A DNA stretch of 59,625 nucleotides from Gracilinema caldarium (lineage in GTDB: Bacteria; Spirochaetota; Spirochaetia; Treponematales; Breznakiellaceae): contig NZ_JAJUHW010000015.1 of the NCBI RefSeq assembly GCF_029265695.1, positions 1 through 59,625 on the forward strand. The letters are read 5' to 3'. Shown in pieces: positions 8,853 to 16,565 of this stretch (position 1 is the first letter of the stretch; each line of letters begins with the position of its first letter). The position numbers and the translations under genes are program-made. The notes beneath the pieces are model-generated. The model was not told the origin of the DNA. It saw only the letters and a program-made list of their open reading frames with translations, and did not search any database.

Positions 8853-10054
8853 AAAAAGCTCTCATATTGATAATTACATTCCTATGGTCACTGTTTTTCA
8901 GTGTGCTTTTTGCCCAGGATTTGCCGTCAGAACCTAGTGCGAATTCAAGTCAGATTGATGAACTATTTTCAGATACGCAGGATATTATTAATTCTGATGA
9001 ATCTTCTGTAACATCTATTGATCACACTACCGTATTTACTGAAAAACCGAAACTACAATTTTCTGGGTCTATTTCTGCCACTGTAGGTGTATCCATTGGT
9101 TATACCCAATGGCCTGATCCTAACAATCTTTTAGCATATTATGATGGGGCTGCTGGTGGAACTGCTACGACAACGTTAGTTATGCAAGCCCAACCGTCAT
9201 CAATTCTTGCAGTGTATGGAAATGTCGCTAGCTCGGTAGATACGAGTGAAACACTCTCTTGGTCACAATTTACCATTGGTTCTCTTTATTTTGATTATTA
9301 TGGAATTTCCAATGTATCTATTAGGGCGGGACAGTTTAGCACAACCTGGGGGCATGGTAGGATTTTCTCGCTCAGTAATCTTATGTCCAGTAGCGGAGAT
9401 GATCTCACGCTCCGTGTGAGCTTCCCGTTAGTTTTCCAGGGACTATCTATGTTTGTGCTTGCTCATAAAAAATATTTTAGTAGCTCTACAGATATACCTG
9501 CTGTCTCTGAATATGCTTATGCAGCCAATTTAGATCATGTGATAGGTCCAGTGAGAATTACTGAAGGCTTTCGGTATCAGAAACAGGAAGGTTTCCGTAA
9601 TATCTTGTCAGTACAGGGAACTCTTCTGGGGATAGATATATTTAGCGACATTCTATTATCATTTAACGAAAATGATTTTAAAAATCCTATAAAAACATGG
9701 GGTTATGTAGGAGGGGCATTTAAAGAATTTTCGCAAACGAGGTTGTATGGCGAGTACCAATATACAAGCGAAACGGTCGGAGGTATGGATCATACAATAG
9801 CTTTGGTTTTCTTACAGCGAAAACTATTTGGTCAAACCCTTGATGCGGGGTTTAAATGGGAGCATACGTTTTTTGATCATTCCGGCCAATTTGTTCCTGG
9901 ACTTACCTGGGCTTGTCTTCCAAACGGTACGCTACAATTTGCTTTTCCTATAACTTATGGACCTGATGGAGCACGGTATGTTACCAATAATGAGGACCCA
10001 AGCAAACGACGAATCATGCTTGCTGTTCTACTAAAAATAGAGGGTTCATTTTAA
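8849..10054 (+). CDS. Predicted outer-membrane beta-barrel protein
   Basis: 401 residues with a signal peptide (MKKALILIITFLWSLFFSVLFA), then a short acidic linker and alternating hydrophobic/polar strands to the end. The final residue is Phe (LLKIEGSF), as in many outer-membrane barrels. Strands with Tyr/Trp/Gly ends recur, such as VGVSIGYTQWPDP, TRLYGEYQYTSET and AGFKWEHTFF. No enzyme motif was recognised. The linker at residues 36-49 (IDELFSDTQDIINS) echoes a loop in the second permease of the same operon. Position as last member of the coupled permease/LolA-like set suggests it is the outer-membrane end or a client of that pathway. Specific function unknown. Confidence 0.75.
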   Translation: MKKALILIITFLWSLFFSVLFAQDLPSEPSANSSQIDELFSDTQDIINSDESSVTSIDHTTVFTEKPKLQFSGSISATVGVSIGYTQWPDPNNLLAYYDGAAGGTATTTLVMQAQPSSILAVYGNVASSVDTSETLSWSQFTIGSLYFDYYGISNVSIRAGQFSTTWGHGRIFSLSNLMSSSGDDLTLRVSFPLVFQGLSMFVLAHKKYFSSSTDIPAVSEYAYAANLDHVIGPVRITEGFRYQKQEGFRNILSVQGTLLGIDIFSDILLSFNENDFKNPIKTWGYVGGAFKEFSQTRLYGEYQYTSETVGGMDHTIALVFLQRKLFGQTLDAGFKWEHTFFDHSGQFVPGLTWACLPNGTLQFAFPITYGPDGARYVTNNEDPSKRRIMLAVLLKIEGSF

Positions 10055-10076
10055 GGCATTAGTAAGGAGAAAAGGT

Positions 10077-10976
10077 ATGTCACAGATTGAACAAAACGAA
10101 GATGAGATTTCTTTAATCGATTTATTGGTGGTGCTATTAAAGCATTGGAAGATGATTATTTTGATACCATTTGTGATATTTGTTAGTTGTACAATTTACC
10201 TCATTTCAAAACAATTTTTAAAAGAAGAAAAATTTATATATGAGACTTCGTTAAGCTTTTCAGTAAACCCAATTATCAAAGAGTTTACTAATTCTATTAA
10301 TTTCGAGGAACAGATAGTAGGATTGTATTTAAAAGATATAAACTTAATTTATGAACAAATACAAAAAAGTGGTATAAATATGGTCAACGGTGAAATTATA
10401 CCTTCAAACCAAAATGATGCTATGTTTTTAATAAAAAAAACATTTATTGAAGGTGTGTCTTCTTCAAATGTTTTATATAAGAACACGGAAAAACCATTTG
10501 TAGTCACCCTAAAGGACAATATTATTTCTATTGCAATTCGATTAAATAATCAAGAAACCAGTGAACGCTTTTTAAAATCACTTGTTTTAGTGATTAACGA
10601 TAAATTATATAAATTAGTTGTTCCAATTGCTTTAAATATAACAAAAAATTATGAAAAGTATTTTGCAGATGGTATGAAAAATCCTACTCCAGTTTTACAA
10701 AACATTCTTACCACACAATATCCAAGCTATACTTATGCAACTGCTTTTTTAGATAAAAAGCTAGATGTATTATTACTAAATAGTATTATTTCGGTAGAAA
10801 TATCCCATAAAAATCCTGGTAATATACTCATCCTAACTGTTTCTTTTTTTGCTTCCCTCTTCTTTGCTATATTCCTTGCTTTTGTACTTGAGGCAATAGA
10901 AAATGTAAAAAATGACCCTGAGGCTATGACGAAAATACACAATGCGCTTCAGGGGAGAAAGCAAAAACAAGATTAA
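10077..10976 (+). CDS. Wzz-like chain-length determinant protein
   Basis: 299 residues with the Wzz topology. There is a short cytoplasmic start ending SLIDLLVVLLKHWKMI, a first helix (IILIPFVIFVSCTIYLIS), a long extracytoplasmic helical domain, and a second helix near the C-terminus (LILTVSFFASLFFAIFLAFV) followed by a charged tail. Wzz proteins set polysaccharide chain length during O-antigen or capsule assembly. No tyrosine kinase domain is fused and no glycosyltransferase lies nearby. It follows the outer-membrane protein by 22 bp with a good Shine-Dalgarno (AAGGAG), so it is probably in the same operon. Base composition is far more AT-rich than the neighbouring genes, which suggests separate origin. 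Confidence 0.8.
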   Translation: MSQIEQNEDEISLIDLLVVLLKHWKMIILIPFVIFVSCTIYLISKQFLKEEKFIYETSLSFSVNPIIKEFTNSINFEEQIVGLYLKDINLIYEQIQKSGINMVNGEIIPSNQNDAMFLIKKTFIEGVSSSNVLYKNTEKPFVVTLKDNIISIAIRLNNQETSERFLKSLVLVINDKLYKLVVPIALNITKNYEKYFADGMKNPTPVLQNILTTQYPSYTYATAFLDKKLDVLLLNSIISVEISHKNPGNILILTVSFFASLFFAIFLAFVLEAIENVKNDPEAMTKIHNALQGRKQKQD

Positions 10977-11001
10977 TTGGCTAAGTGTAATAGTAGACAG
11001 A

Positions 11002-11030
11002 CTCATGAATCTGTAGATAAGGTTCATGAG
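11002..11030. promoter_or_regulatory. Inverted repeat before the ferric-reductase-like gene
   Basis: Perfect 8-bp arms CTCATGAA and TTCATGAG separated by 13 bp. No T-run follows, so a terminator is not clear. It lies 29 bp before the ATG chosen for the next gene, and could be an operator or leader hairpin. Confidence 0.35.
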
Positions 11031-11058
11031 CTTGTCGGAAAACCCTAGGGGTATTTTA

Positions 11059-11688
11059 ATGATGCAACCATTTTTTTTGTTTTGGTATATACTCTGGCCA
11101 TTAATCCCGCTGCTCTTTTATTTGCAGTCCCTAGAATCAGAACTAAATCAGTACACCCTTTCTGTTGTTTTAGGGCTCTATAGTTTTATCTGGCTTTGTA
11201 ATCAGTTTATTCTTGCTGCAAGACCGAAGCTCCTGGTTCGTATTTTCGGGACTAAAGTGCTTACAGTGCTTCATTCCGTGATGCCCCTTGTTATTATCAT
11301 CCTTACAGCCCTGCATAGGATGCTCAAAATCTCCTATGGTTTCAGTCCCGATACTGTGCAGGCCCGACTTGGAGCCTTCGCCTGGTGGCTTTATGCCCTT
11401 GTTATTATATTTACTTTGTTTCTCATGGCGAATACCATATTGATGAAAGTATCTCCCTTTAAACGTTTTAAAGACTTTGTGTATGCCAAAACGGGTCTTA
11501 CCTACAAAAGGGCCCGGCTTTTTCACAATATTACGCTGATCGGAGCCTTCGCCCTGTTTGCACATATATCCCTTGCATCTTCATCCCAGTTTTCACATAA
11601 CCCCTGGGGTACGGGATTTCTTATTCTTTGGATGCTTTTTTCTCTTGTCTTGTATGTGCGGTATCGTCTGCGGGGCCGGAAATCTTAA
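11059..11688 (+). CDS. Ferric-reductase-like haem membrane protein
   Basis: About 209 residues with six predicted helices and no soluble domain. Two His pairs match the bis-haem pattern of the ferric reductase transmembrane domain family. One is HSVMPLVIIILTALH (13 residues between the His); the other is HNITLIGAFALFAH (12 between). It would pass electrons across the membrane through two b haems. The FAD/NAD(P)H-binding C-terminal half of eukaryotic and many bacterial relatives is absent, so a partner must supply electrons. I chose the ATG at 11059 because AGGGG lies 6-9 bp upstream; an in-frame ATG at 11026 lies within the preceding inverted repeat. It precedes a MarR-controlled exporter but has a separate transcript start by position. 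Confidence 0.8.
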   Translation: MMQPFFLFWYILWPLIPLLFYLQSLESELNQYTLSVVLGLYSFIWLCNQFILAARPKLLVRIFGTKVLTVLHSVMPLVIIILTALHRMLKISYGFSPDTVQARLGAFAWWLYALVIIFTLFLMANTILMKVSPFKRFKDFVYAKTGLTYKRARLFHNITLIGAFALFAHISLASSSQFSHNPWGTGFLILWMLFSLVLYVRYRLRGRKS

Positions 11689-11727
11689 TTTTGTTTGTTC
11701 CTATACATCCTGACACCAAAGAAAACT

Positions 11728-11782
11728 AAGGTACCTTGACATAATTGTAAGGCACCTTTATATTACATCCATAAGGTACCTT
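11728..11782 (+). promoter_or_regulatory. Sigma70 promoter with three MarR-type operator palindromes
   Basis: A near-consensus promoter TTGACA (11736-11741), 17-bp spacer, TATATT (11759-11764) is covered by three copies of a 10-bp palindrome. AAGGTACCTT is at 11728-11737 and again at 11773-11782. AAGGCACCTT, one mismatch, is at 11749-11758 inside the spacer. The first overlaps the -35 box and the last sits just downstream of the expected start site. This is a strong picture of autorepression by the MarR gene that follows. Confidence 0.8.
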
Positions 11783-11805
11783 CGTTTTGTTATTTAGAGG
11801 TTTTT

Positions 11806-12372
11806 ATGGATTCTCAAATTCTATTGGAGCAGCTGTACAAACTGGAATGGCTGCTGCGCCGTTACTATTTTTATAGTCTGCGCCAGAATGGTCCCATGGC
11901 TACTCCGCACCGTGGCCAGGGCCGAATCTTAGCGCTGCTTAAGATTAAACCCGAAATCAGTCAGAAAGAACTTTCCACTATTCTGGATATTAGAGCACAG
12001 TCTCTAGGGGAACTCCTTGTGAAATTGGAAAAAGCGGGTTACATCACTCGAAAACAAAGCGAGGAAGACCGCCGAGTAATGGAAATAAAACTCACCGAAG
12101 CGGGACGTAGGGCTGCGGAATCAGCCGTCGATGATAACGAAGGCGAAGAGTTGTTCGGTTGCCTAAACGAGAAGGAGCAGGAAATCTTAAGTAAGTATAT
12201 TGGCCGACTCATCGAACATCTGGAAAAAATTTTGTCCCAGGAGTCTGCGGGCAAGGACTACTGCAGAAGGGCTGGGGTGATTCACCGGGGTTTTGATCTC
12301 CGGGACTTCGAAGCCAGCATGAAGCGGGGCCTTTTTGGCCGGGGCAGTCCTAAGGATTTTCCGGAAGATTAA
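11806..12372 (+). CDS. MarR-family transcriptional regulator
   Basis: 188-residue winged-helix regulator. The recognition region reads QGRILALLKIKPEISQKELS, then TILDIRAQSLGELLVKLEKAG, and the wing contains YITRKQSEEDRRVMEIKLTE. These are standard MarR/SlyA features. A longer than usual C-terminal extension (about 40 residues) contains a Cys and many charged residues. Its promoter holds three operator-like palindromes, and it is followed 46 bp later by the ABC exporter start, so it most likely represses itself and the exporter and is relieved by an exporter substrate. Shine-Dalgarno AGAGG precedes the ATG. Confidence 0.9.
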   Translation: MDSQILLEQLYKLEWLLRRYYFYSLRQNGPMATPHRGQGRILALLKIKPEISQKELSTILDIRAQSLGELLVKLEKAGYITRKQSEEDRRVMEIKLTEAGRRAAESAVDDNEGEELFGCLNEKEQEILSKYIGRLIEHLEKILSQESAGKDYCRRAGVIHRGFDLRDFEASMKRGLFGRGSPKDFPED

Positions 12373-12418
12373 TCATATGCGCGGGGCTTAAGCTCATTCA
12401 CAAGGAGACGAATACAAT

Positions 12419-12472
12419 ATGATGAAATTGATAAAATATTTAAAACCCTATGGGGCTTCTGTGTTCCCCTAG
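12419..12472 (+). other. Frameshifted N-terminus of the first exporter gene
   Basis: ATG at 12419 (and 12422), with AAGGAG about 11 bp upstream, opens a frame reading MMKLIKYLKPYGASVFP and then a TAG at 12470-12472. This is the expected N-terminus of the exporter. The rest of the protein continues in the -1 frame from codon 12469 (L, V, V, L, L, F). One extra C in the CCCC run at 12466-12469 would join them into a single frame. So either a base was lost in a C tract (mutation or assembly error), or ribosomes slip -1 on CCCC before the stop. Confidence 0.8.
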
Positions 12473-14649
12473 TGGTGCTTCTTTTTATACAGGCCAATTT
12501 TGACCTCGCTTTGCCGGATTATATGTCCCGGATAGTTAATTATGGCATCCAGCAGGGCGGCATAGACAGCCCTGTCCCGAAGGTCTTGAGTGGAGAAAGC
12601 TTTCGTCTCATAGAAAGCCTCTTGGAAACTGAGGATGCAGCCCTGGTAATTCGGCTTTACAGCCCTGTGGCTGCTGGATTGGTCACCACGGTGCCTATGA
12701 AGAAAACCGTACCAGCTGCCCCGGCAGCCCCAGCGGCGGAAGTCTTGCCGCTGTCGGATCAGCCAGTCTCGCAGTTGCCGACTCAGGAAGAGCCGGTTTC
12801 AGAGAAGCCAAAGCTATTAGCTCCACTATACCAGCTGGGTCCAGTCTCGAAGGCTGAACATGCGGCTCTGGAGCGGGCCATGGCCCGGAGTCTCGCCATG
12901 ATAGCAATGTTCAGGCAGTCGGGCCTGGCAGTAGAGCAGGGGCAGCAGCAATTTACCCAAGCCTTGGATGCCATGGGAGCTAAGGCCCAGGCTCAGATGG
13001 CCATAGCCTGGCTGCATAAAGAATATGAGAGCATCGGCGTAGATGTGGAAAAGCTCCAAATGTCTTACATTGTCCACGACGGCCTTATCATGATTTTAAT
13101 GACTCTGGGTTCCATGGCCAGCGTTATCCTGGTGGGTCTCCTGGCCGCGAGAACCGCTGCGGGGGCAGCAAAAACGCTCAGGCACGATGTGTTCAGCAAG
13201 GTTATTAATTTTACCAACTTAGAATTCGATACCTTTTCCACCGCTTCCCTTATCACGAGGACTACCAATGACATTAGCCAAATGCAGATGGTAACCTTTA
13301 TGTCCCTCAGGATGCTCCTTTTCGCCCCCATTATGGCCGGCGGCGGCGTCATCCGAGCCTTGGGAAAGGCCCCCTCTATGGCATGGATTATTGCCCTGGC
13401 TGTGCTGGTTCTCATCGGGGTGATTAGCCTCGTGTTTTCCATCGCCCTGCCTCGGTTCCAGCTCATGCAAAAATTGGTGGATCGGCTTAACCTGGTGGCC
13501 CGGGAGAACCTGAGCGGCCTTATGGTCGTCCGGGCTTTTAACCGCCAACAGTTTGAAGAACAGCGCTTTGATAAGGCAAACCGGGATCTCACCGAGGTGA
13601 GCCTTTTTGTAAACCGGGTCATGGTCATCATGATGCCCTTCATGATGATACTGATGAACCTCCTCAGCATCGGCATTATCTGGGTTGGTGCCCACCGGGT
13701 AGCCCAGGCATCCATGCAGGTCGGGGATATGATGGCCTTTATGCAGTATGCCATGCAGATTGTCATGTCATTTATGATGCTTTCCATGATGTTCATCATG
13801 CTCCCCCGGGCAGCCATCTCTGCAAAACGTATTTCTGAGGTCCTAGACACTCAGGAATCTATTAAGGATCCGGAAAACCCTGAGCCCTATAGGCCAGCTT
13901 CGGAAATACGGGGTAGCATCGAATTCCGGGATGTTTGTTTCCGCTATCCCAAGGCCGATACGGATGTGCTCTGTCATATTTCGTTTACCGCCCCGGCGGG
14001 CAAAACAACGGGTATCATCGGCCCCACGGGCTCCGGCAAAAGTACCCTCATCAATCTGATTCCCCGTTTTTATGATGTCAGTTCCGGTTCCATATTGATA
14101 GACGGCATCGACATACGGCGCCTGAGCCAGAAGGAACTGCGGAGCCTTGTGGGTTATGTACCCCAGCGGAGCCTTCTTTTTTCCAGCACGGTGGAAGAAA
14201 ATCTCCGCTTTGCCGATGAGGACGCCCCGCCTGAGCGCCTGTGGGAAGCCCTCCGGGTAGCCCAGGCAGACTTTGTGCTGGAGAACCCGGAAGGCCTTTC
14301 TCTTTCGGTTTCCCAGGGCGGAACAAACTTTTCAGGGGGGCAAAAACAACGTCTTGCCATTGCCCGCGCCCTAGTAAAGGACTGTCCCATCTATCTCTTT
14401 GATGAGAGTTTTTCGGCCCTGGACTTTAGAACCGATGCGAAACTCCGCCGAGCCCTGGAAGAGCGGACTTGTGCCAGCACCCGTATCATTGTGGCTCAGA
14501 GGGTAGCCACTATTATGCATGCGGACCAGATTATTGTACTGGACGAAGGCCGGATTGTAGGCCAGGGGACCCACCGGGAACTGCTTGAAACCTGCGAAGC
14601 CTACCGGGAAATTGTGGAATCCCAGTTCAAAGGAGAAAAAACAGCATGA
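12472..14649 (+). CDS. ABC-type multidrug exporter, first subunit (5' frameshift)
   Basis: Half-transporter: six-helix exporter domain fused to an ATPase. 725 codons are open from a GTG at 12472; the true N-terminus lies in another frame just upstream. A long extracytoplasmic loop follows helix 1, rich in Ala and Pro (around residues 75-130). Helix regions, a coupling segment (EFDTFSTASLITRTTNDISQ) and the ATPase follow. Walker A is GPTGSGKST, the signature FSGGQKQRLAIARAL, Walker B IYLFDESFSALD. The switch position has Gln instead of His (VAQRVATI), common in one half of heterodimeric exporters. Its stop overlaps the next gene's ATG. Likely exports a toxic compound sensed by the upstream MarR protein. 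Confidence 0.88.
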   Translation: MVLLFIQANFDLALPDYMSRIVNYGIQQGGIDSPVPKVLSGESFRLIESLLETEDAALVIRLYSPVAAGLVTTVPMKKTVPAAPAAPAAEVLPLSDQPVSQLPTQEEPVSEKPKLLAPLYQLGPVSKAEHAALERAMARSLAMIAMFRQSGLAVEQGQQQFTQALDAMGAKAQAQMAIAWLHKEYESIGVDVEKLQMSYIVHDGLIMILMTLGSMASVILVGLLAARTAAGAAKTLRHDVFSKVINFTNLEFDTFSTASLITRTTNDISQMQMVTFMSLRMLLFAPIMAGGGVIRALGKAPSMAWIIALAVLVLIGVISLVFSIALPRFQLMQKLVDRLNLVARENLSGLMVVRAFNRQQFEEQRFDKANRDLTEVSLFVNRVMVIMMPFMMILMNLLSIGIIWVGAHRVAQASMQVGDMMAFMQYAMQIVMSFMMLSMMFIMLPRAAISAKRISEVLDTQESIKDPENPEPYRPASEIRGSIEFRDVCFRYPKADTDVLCHISFTAPAGKTTGIIGPTGSGKSTLINLIPRFYDVSSGSILIDGIDIRRLSQKELRSLVGYVPQRSLLFSSTVEENLRFADEDAPPERLWEALRVAQADFVLENPEGLSLSVSQGGTNFSGGQKQRLAIARALVKDCPIYLFDESFSALDFRTDAKLRRALEERTCASTRIIVAQRVATIMHADQIIVLDEGRIVGQGTHRELLETCEAYREIVESQFKGEKTA

Positions 14650-16517
14650 GCGACCAGAATATAAACCGGCCAAAAACGATGCGTCCTGGAGCCATGATGG
14701 GCCGGGGAGGCGGCCCCATGGCCATGATGAAGGGTGAAAAGGCGAAAAATTTTAAGGGTACCATGAAAAGGCTTATGCGTTCCCTGGCTCCCTACAAGCT
14801 AAGCATCGGTATCGTCTTTCTCTTTGCGATAGCCTCAACAGTATTCAGCATCATTGGGCCCAAGGTGATGGGAGAAGCAACCACGGTTCTCTTAGATGGG
14901 GTTCTCGCAAGCTTCCGCGGAACTGGCCGCATCGATTTTAGCCGTATCGCTGCAATCCTTAGAATGGTGCTTGGTCTCTATGTGTTTGCTTCCCTCTGTT
15001 CCTTTGTTATGGGCTGGATCATGGCCCGCGTTGCCACCGACCTCACGTACCGGTTCCGTTCCCAAATCCAGGCAAAGATTAACCGAATTCCTTTCCGCTA
15101 CTTCGATAGTACGACCCATGGGGAGACCCTGTCCCGGATTACCAACGATGTGGATACTATCAACCAAACCTTGAACCAGAGTCTTACCCAGATAATCACT
15201 TCCGCAGTAACCGTGGCGGGAGTCCTGGCAATGATGATTTCCATAGACTGGCGCATGACCCTGGTGGCCCTTCTCATGATTCCCCTGTCTTTCGGCATCA
15301 TCGGCCTTATTATCGGGAAAAGCCAGGGGTATTATAAGACGCAGCAAAAATACCTGGGGCATATTAACGGTCTTGTGGAAGAGATGTACGGCGGTCACCT
15401 CGTCATGAAGGCCTTTAGCCGGGAAGCGAAAACCCTGGAAACCTTCGATAAGACCAACGAGACCCTCTATGATTCGGCCTGGAAAAGCCAGTTCCTTACG
15501 GGGGTCATGATGCCCCTTATGAACTTTGTGGGTAATATCGGCTATGTGGGCGTGGCAGTTCTGGGTGGCTACCTGGCGATACAAAAAGCCATTAGTGTCG
15601 GGGACATACAGGCCTTTATCCAGTATGTGCGGAACTTTACCCAGCCGATTCAACAGATTGCCAATATCAGCAACGTTCTCCAACAGACCGCCGCGGCGGC
15701 CGAACGGGTCTATGAGTTCCTGGATGAAACCGAAGAAAGCCCCGAACCGGCAGCTCCTGCAGAACTTACCCATATCCAGGGTCAGGTAGAATTCAGGAAC
15801 ATCCGTTTTGGATATGACAAATCAAAACCTGTCATCAAAAATTTCTCTGCCCGGGCTGAACCGGGGCAAAAAATCGCCATCGTCGGCCCCACCGGTGCGG
15901 GAAAAACGACTTTGGTTAAATTGCTTATGCGGTTTTATGATGTTGATGAGGGTTCGATCCTGCTGGATGGCCACGATATCCGGTCCTTCCGGCGCGAGGA
16001 CCTGCGGAAAAACTTTGGAATGGTACTGCAGGATACCTGGCTGTATAACGATACCATAAAGGAAAATATCCGTTACGGACGCCTGGATGCCGCCGACGAG
16101 GAAGTCATCGCAGCGGCGAAAGCTGCCTATGTGGATCACTTTGTTCACACCCTTCCTGAGGGCTATAACATGGTTCTGAACGAGGAGACAAGTAATATTT
16201 CCCTGGGACAGAAACAGCTCCTTACTATAGCCCGGGCGATTCTGGCGGATCCACCCATTATGATTCTGGACGAAGCCACGAGTTCTGTAGATACCCGGAC
16301 TGAAGTTCTTATCCAAAAAGCCATGGATCGGCTCATGCACAACAGAACAAGCTTTGTCATCGCCCACAGGCTTTCGACTATTCAGAACGCGGACCTTATT
16401 TTGGTGCTCCGGGACGGAGACATTGTGGAACAAGGTACCCATAGGGAACTGCTTGACCGGAATGGTTTTTATACGGAACTTTACAACAGCCAGTTCGATG
16501 TTCCCGCCGTCGTGTAA
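14646..16517 (+). CDS. ABC-type multidrug exporter, second subunit
   Basis: 623-residue half-transporter, partner of the preceding gene, with which it overlaps by 4 bp (ATGA). A Met/Gly-rich N-terminal leader of about 35 residues precedes the six-helix domain. The ATPase has Walker A GPTGAGKTT, a variant signature ISLGQKQLLTIARAIL, Walker B IMILDEATSSVD and a normal switch His in IAHRLSTIQ. Together with the Gln switch in the first subunit, this gives one canonical and one altered ATP site, as in heterodimeric type IV exporters such as the LmrCD/TM287-288 class. The family assignment follows from the motifs; the substrate is unknown. Confidence 0.93.
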   Translation: MSDQNINRPKTMRPGAMMGRGGGPMAMMKGEKAKNFKGTMKRLMRSLAPYKLSIGIVFLFAIASTVFSIIGPKVMGEATTVLLDGVLASFRGTGRIDFSRIAAILRMVLGLYVFASLCSFVMGWIMARVATDLTYRFRSQIQAKINRIPFRYFDSTTHGETLSRITNDVDTINQTLNQSLTQIITSAVTVAGVLAMMISIDWRMTLVALLMIPLSFGIIGLIIGKSQGYYKTQQKYLGHINGLVEEMYGGHLVMKAFSREAKTLETFDKTNETLYDSAWKSQFLTGVMMPLMNFVGNIGYVGVAVLGGYLAIQKAISVGDIQAFIQYVRNFTQPIQQIANISNVLQQTAAAAERVYEFLDETEESPEPAAPAELTHIQGQVEFRNIRFGYDKSKPVIKNFSARAEPGQKIAIVGPTGAGKTTLVKLLMRFYDVDEGSILLDGHDIRSFRREDLRKNFGMVLQDTWLYNDTIKENIRYGRLDAADEEVIAAAKAAYVDHFVHTLPEGYNMVLNEETSNISLGQKQLLTIARAILADPPIMILDEATSSVDTRTEVLIQKAMDRLMHNRTSFVIAHRLSTIQNADLILVLRDGDIVEQGTHRELLDRNGFYTELYNSQFDVPAVV

Positions 16518-16565
16518 AACAAGATCAGTTGTATGCCCGGCGGTTCGCCAATGAGGGATAAATGA

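Noticed and set aside
13065-16442. Long minus-strand open frames (13065-13850, 14892-15773, 15822-16442) opposite the ABC exporter genes
   Set aside because: They lie opposite two genes with complete exporter motifs. Their translations are rich in Arg/Ser or His/Gly with no domain, as expected for antisense frames of GC-rich coding sequence.
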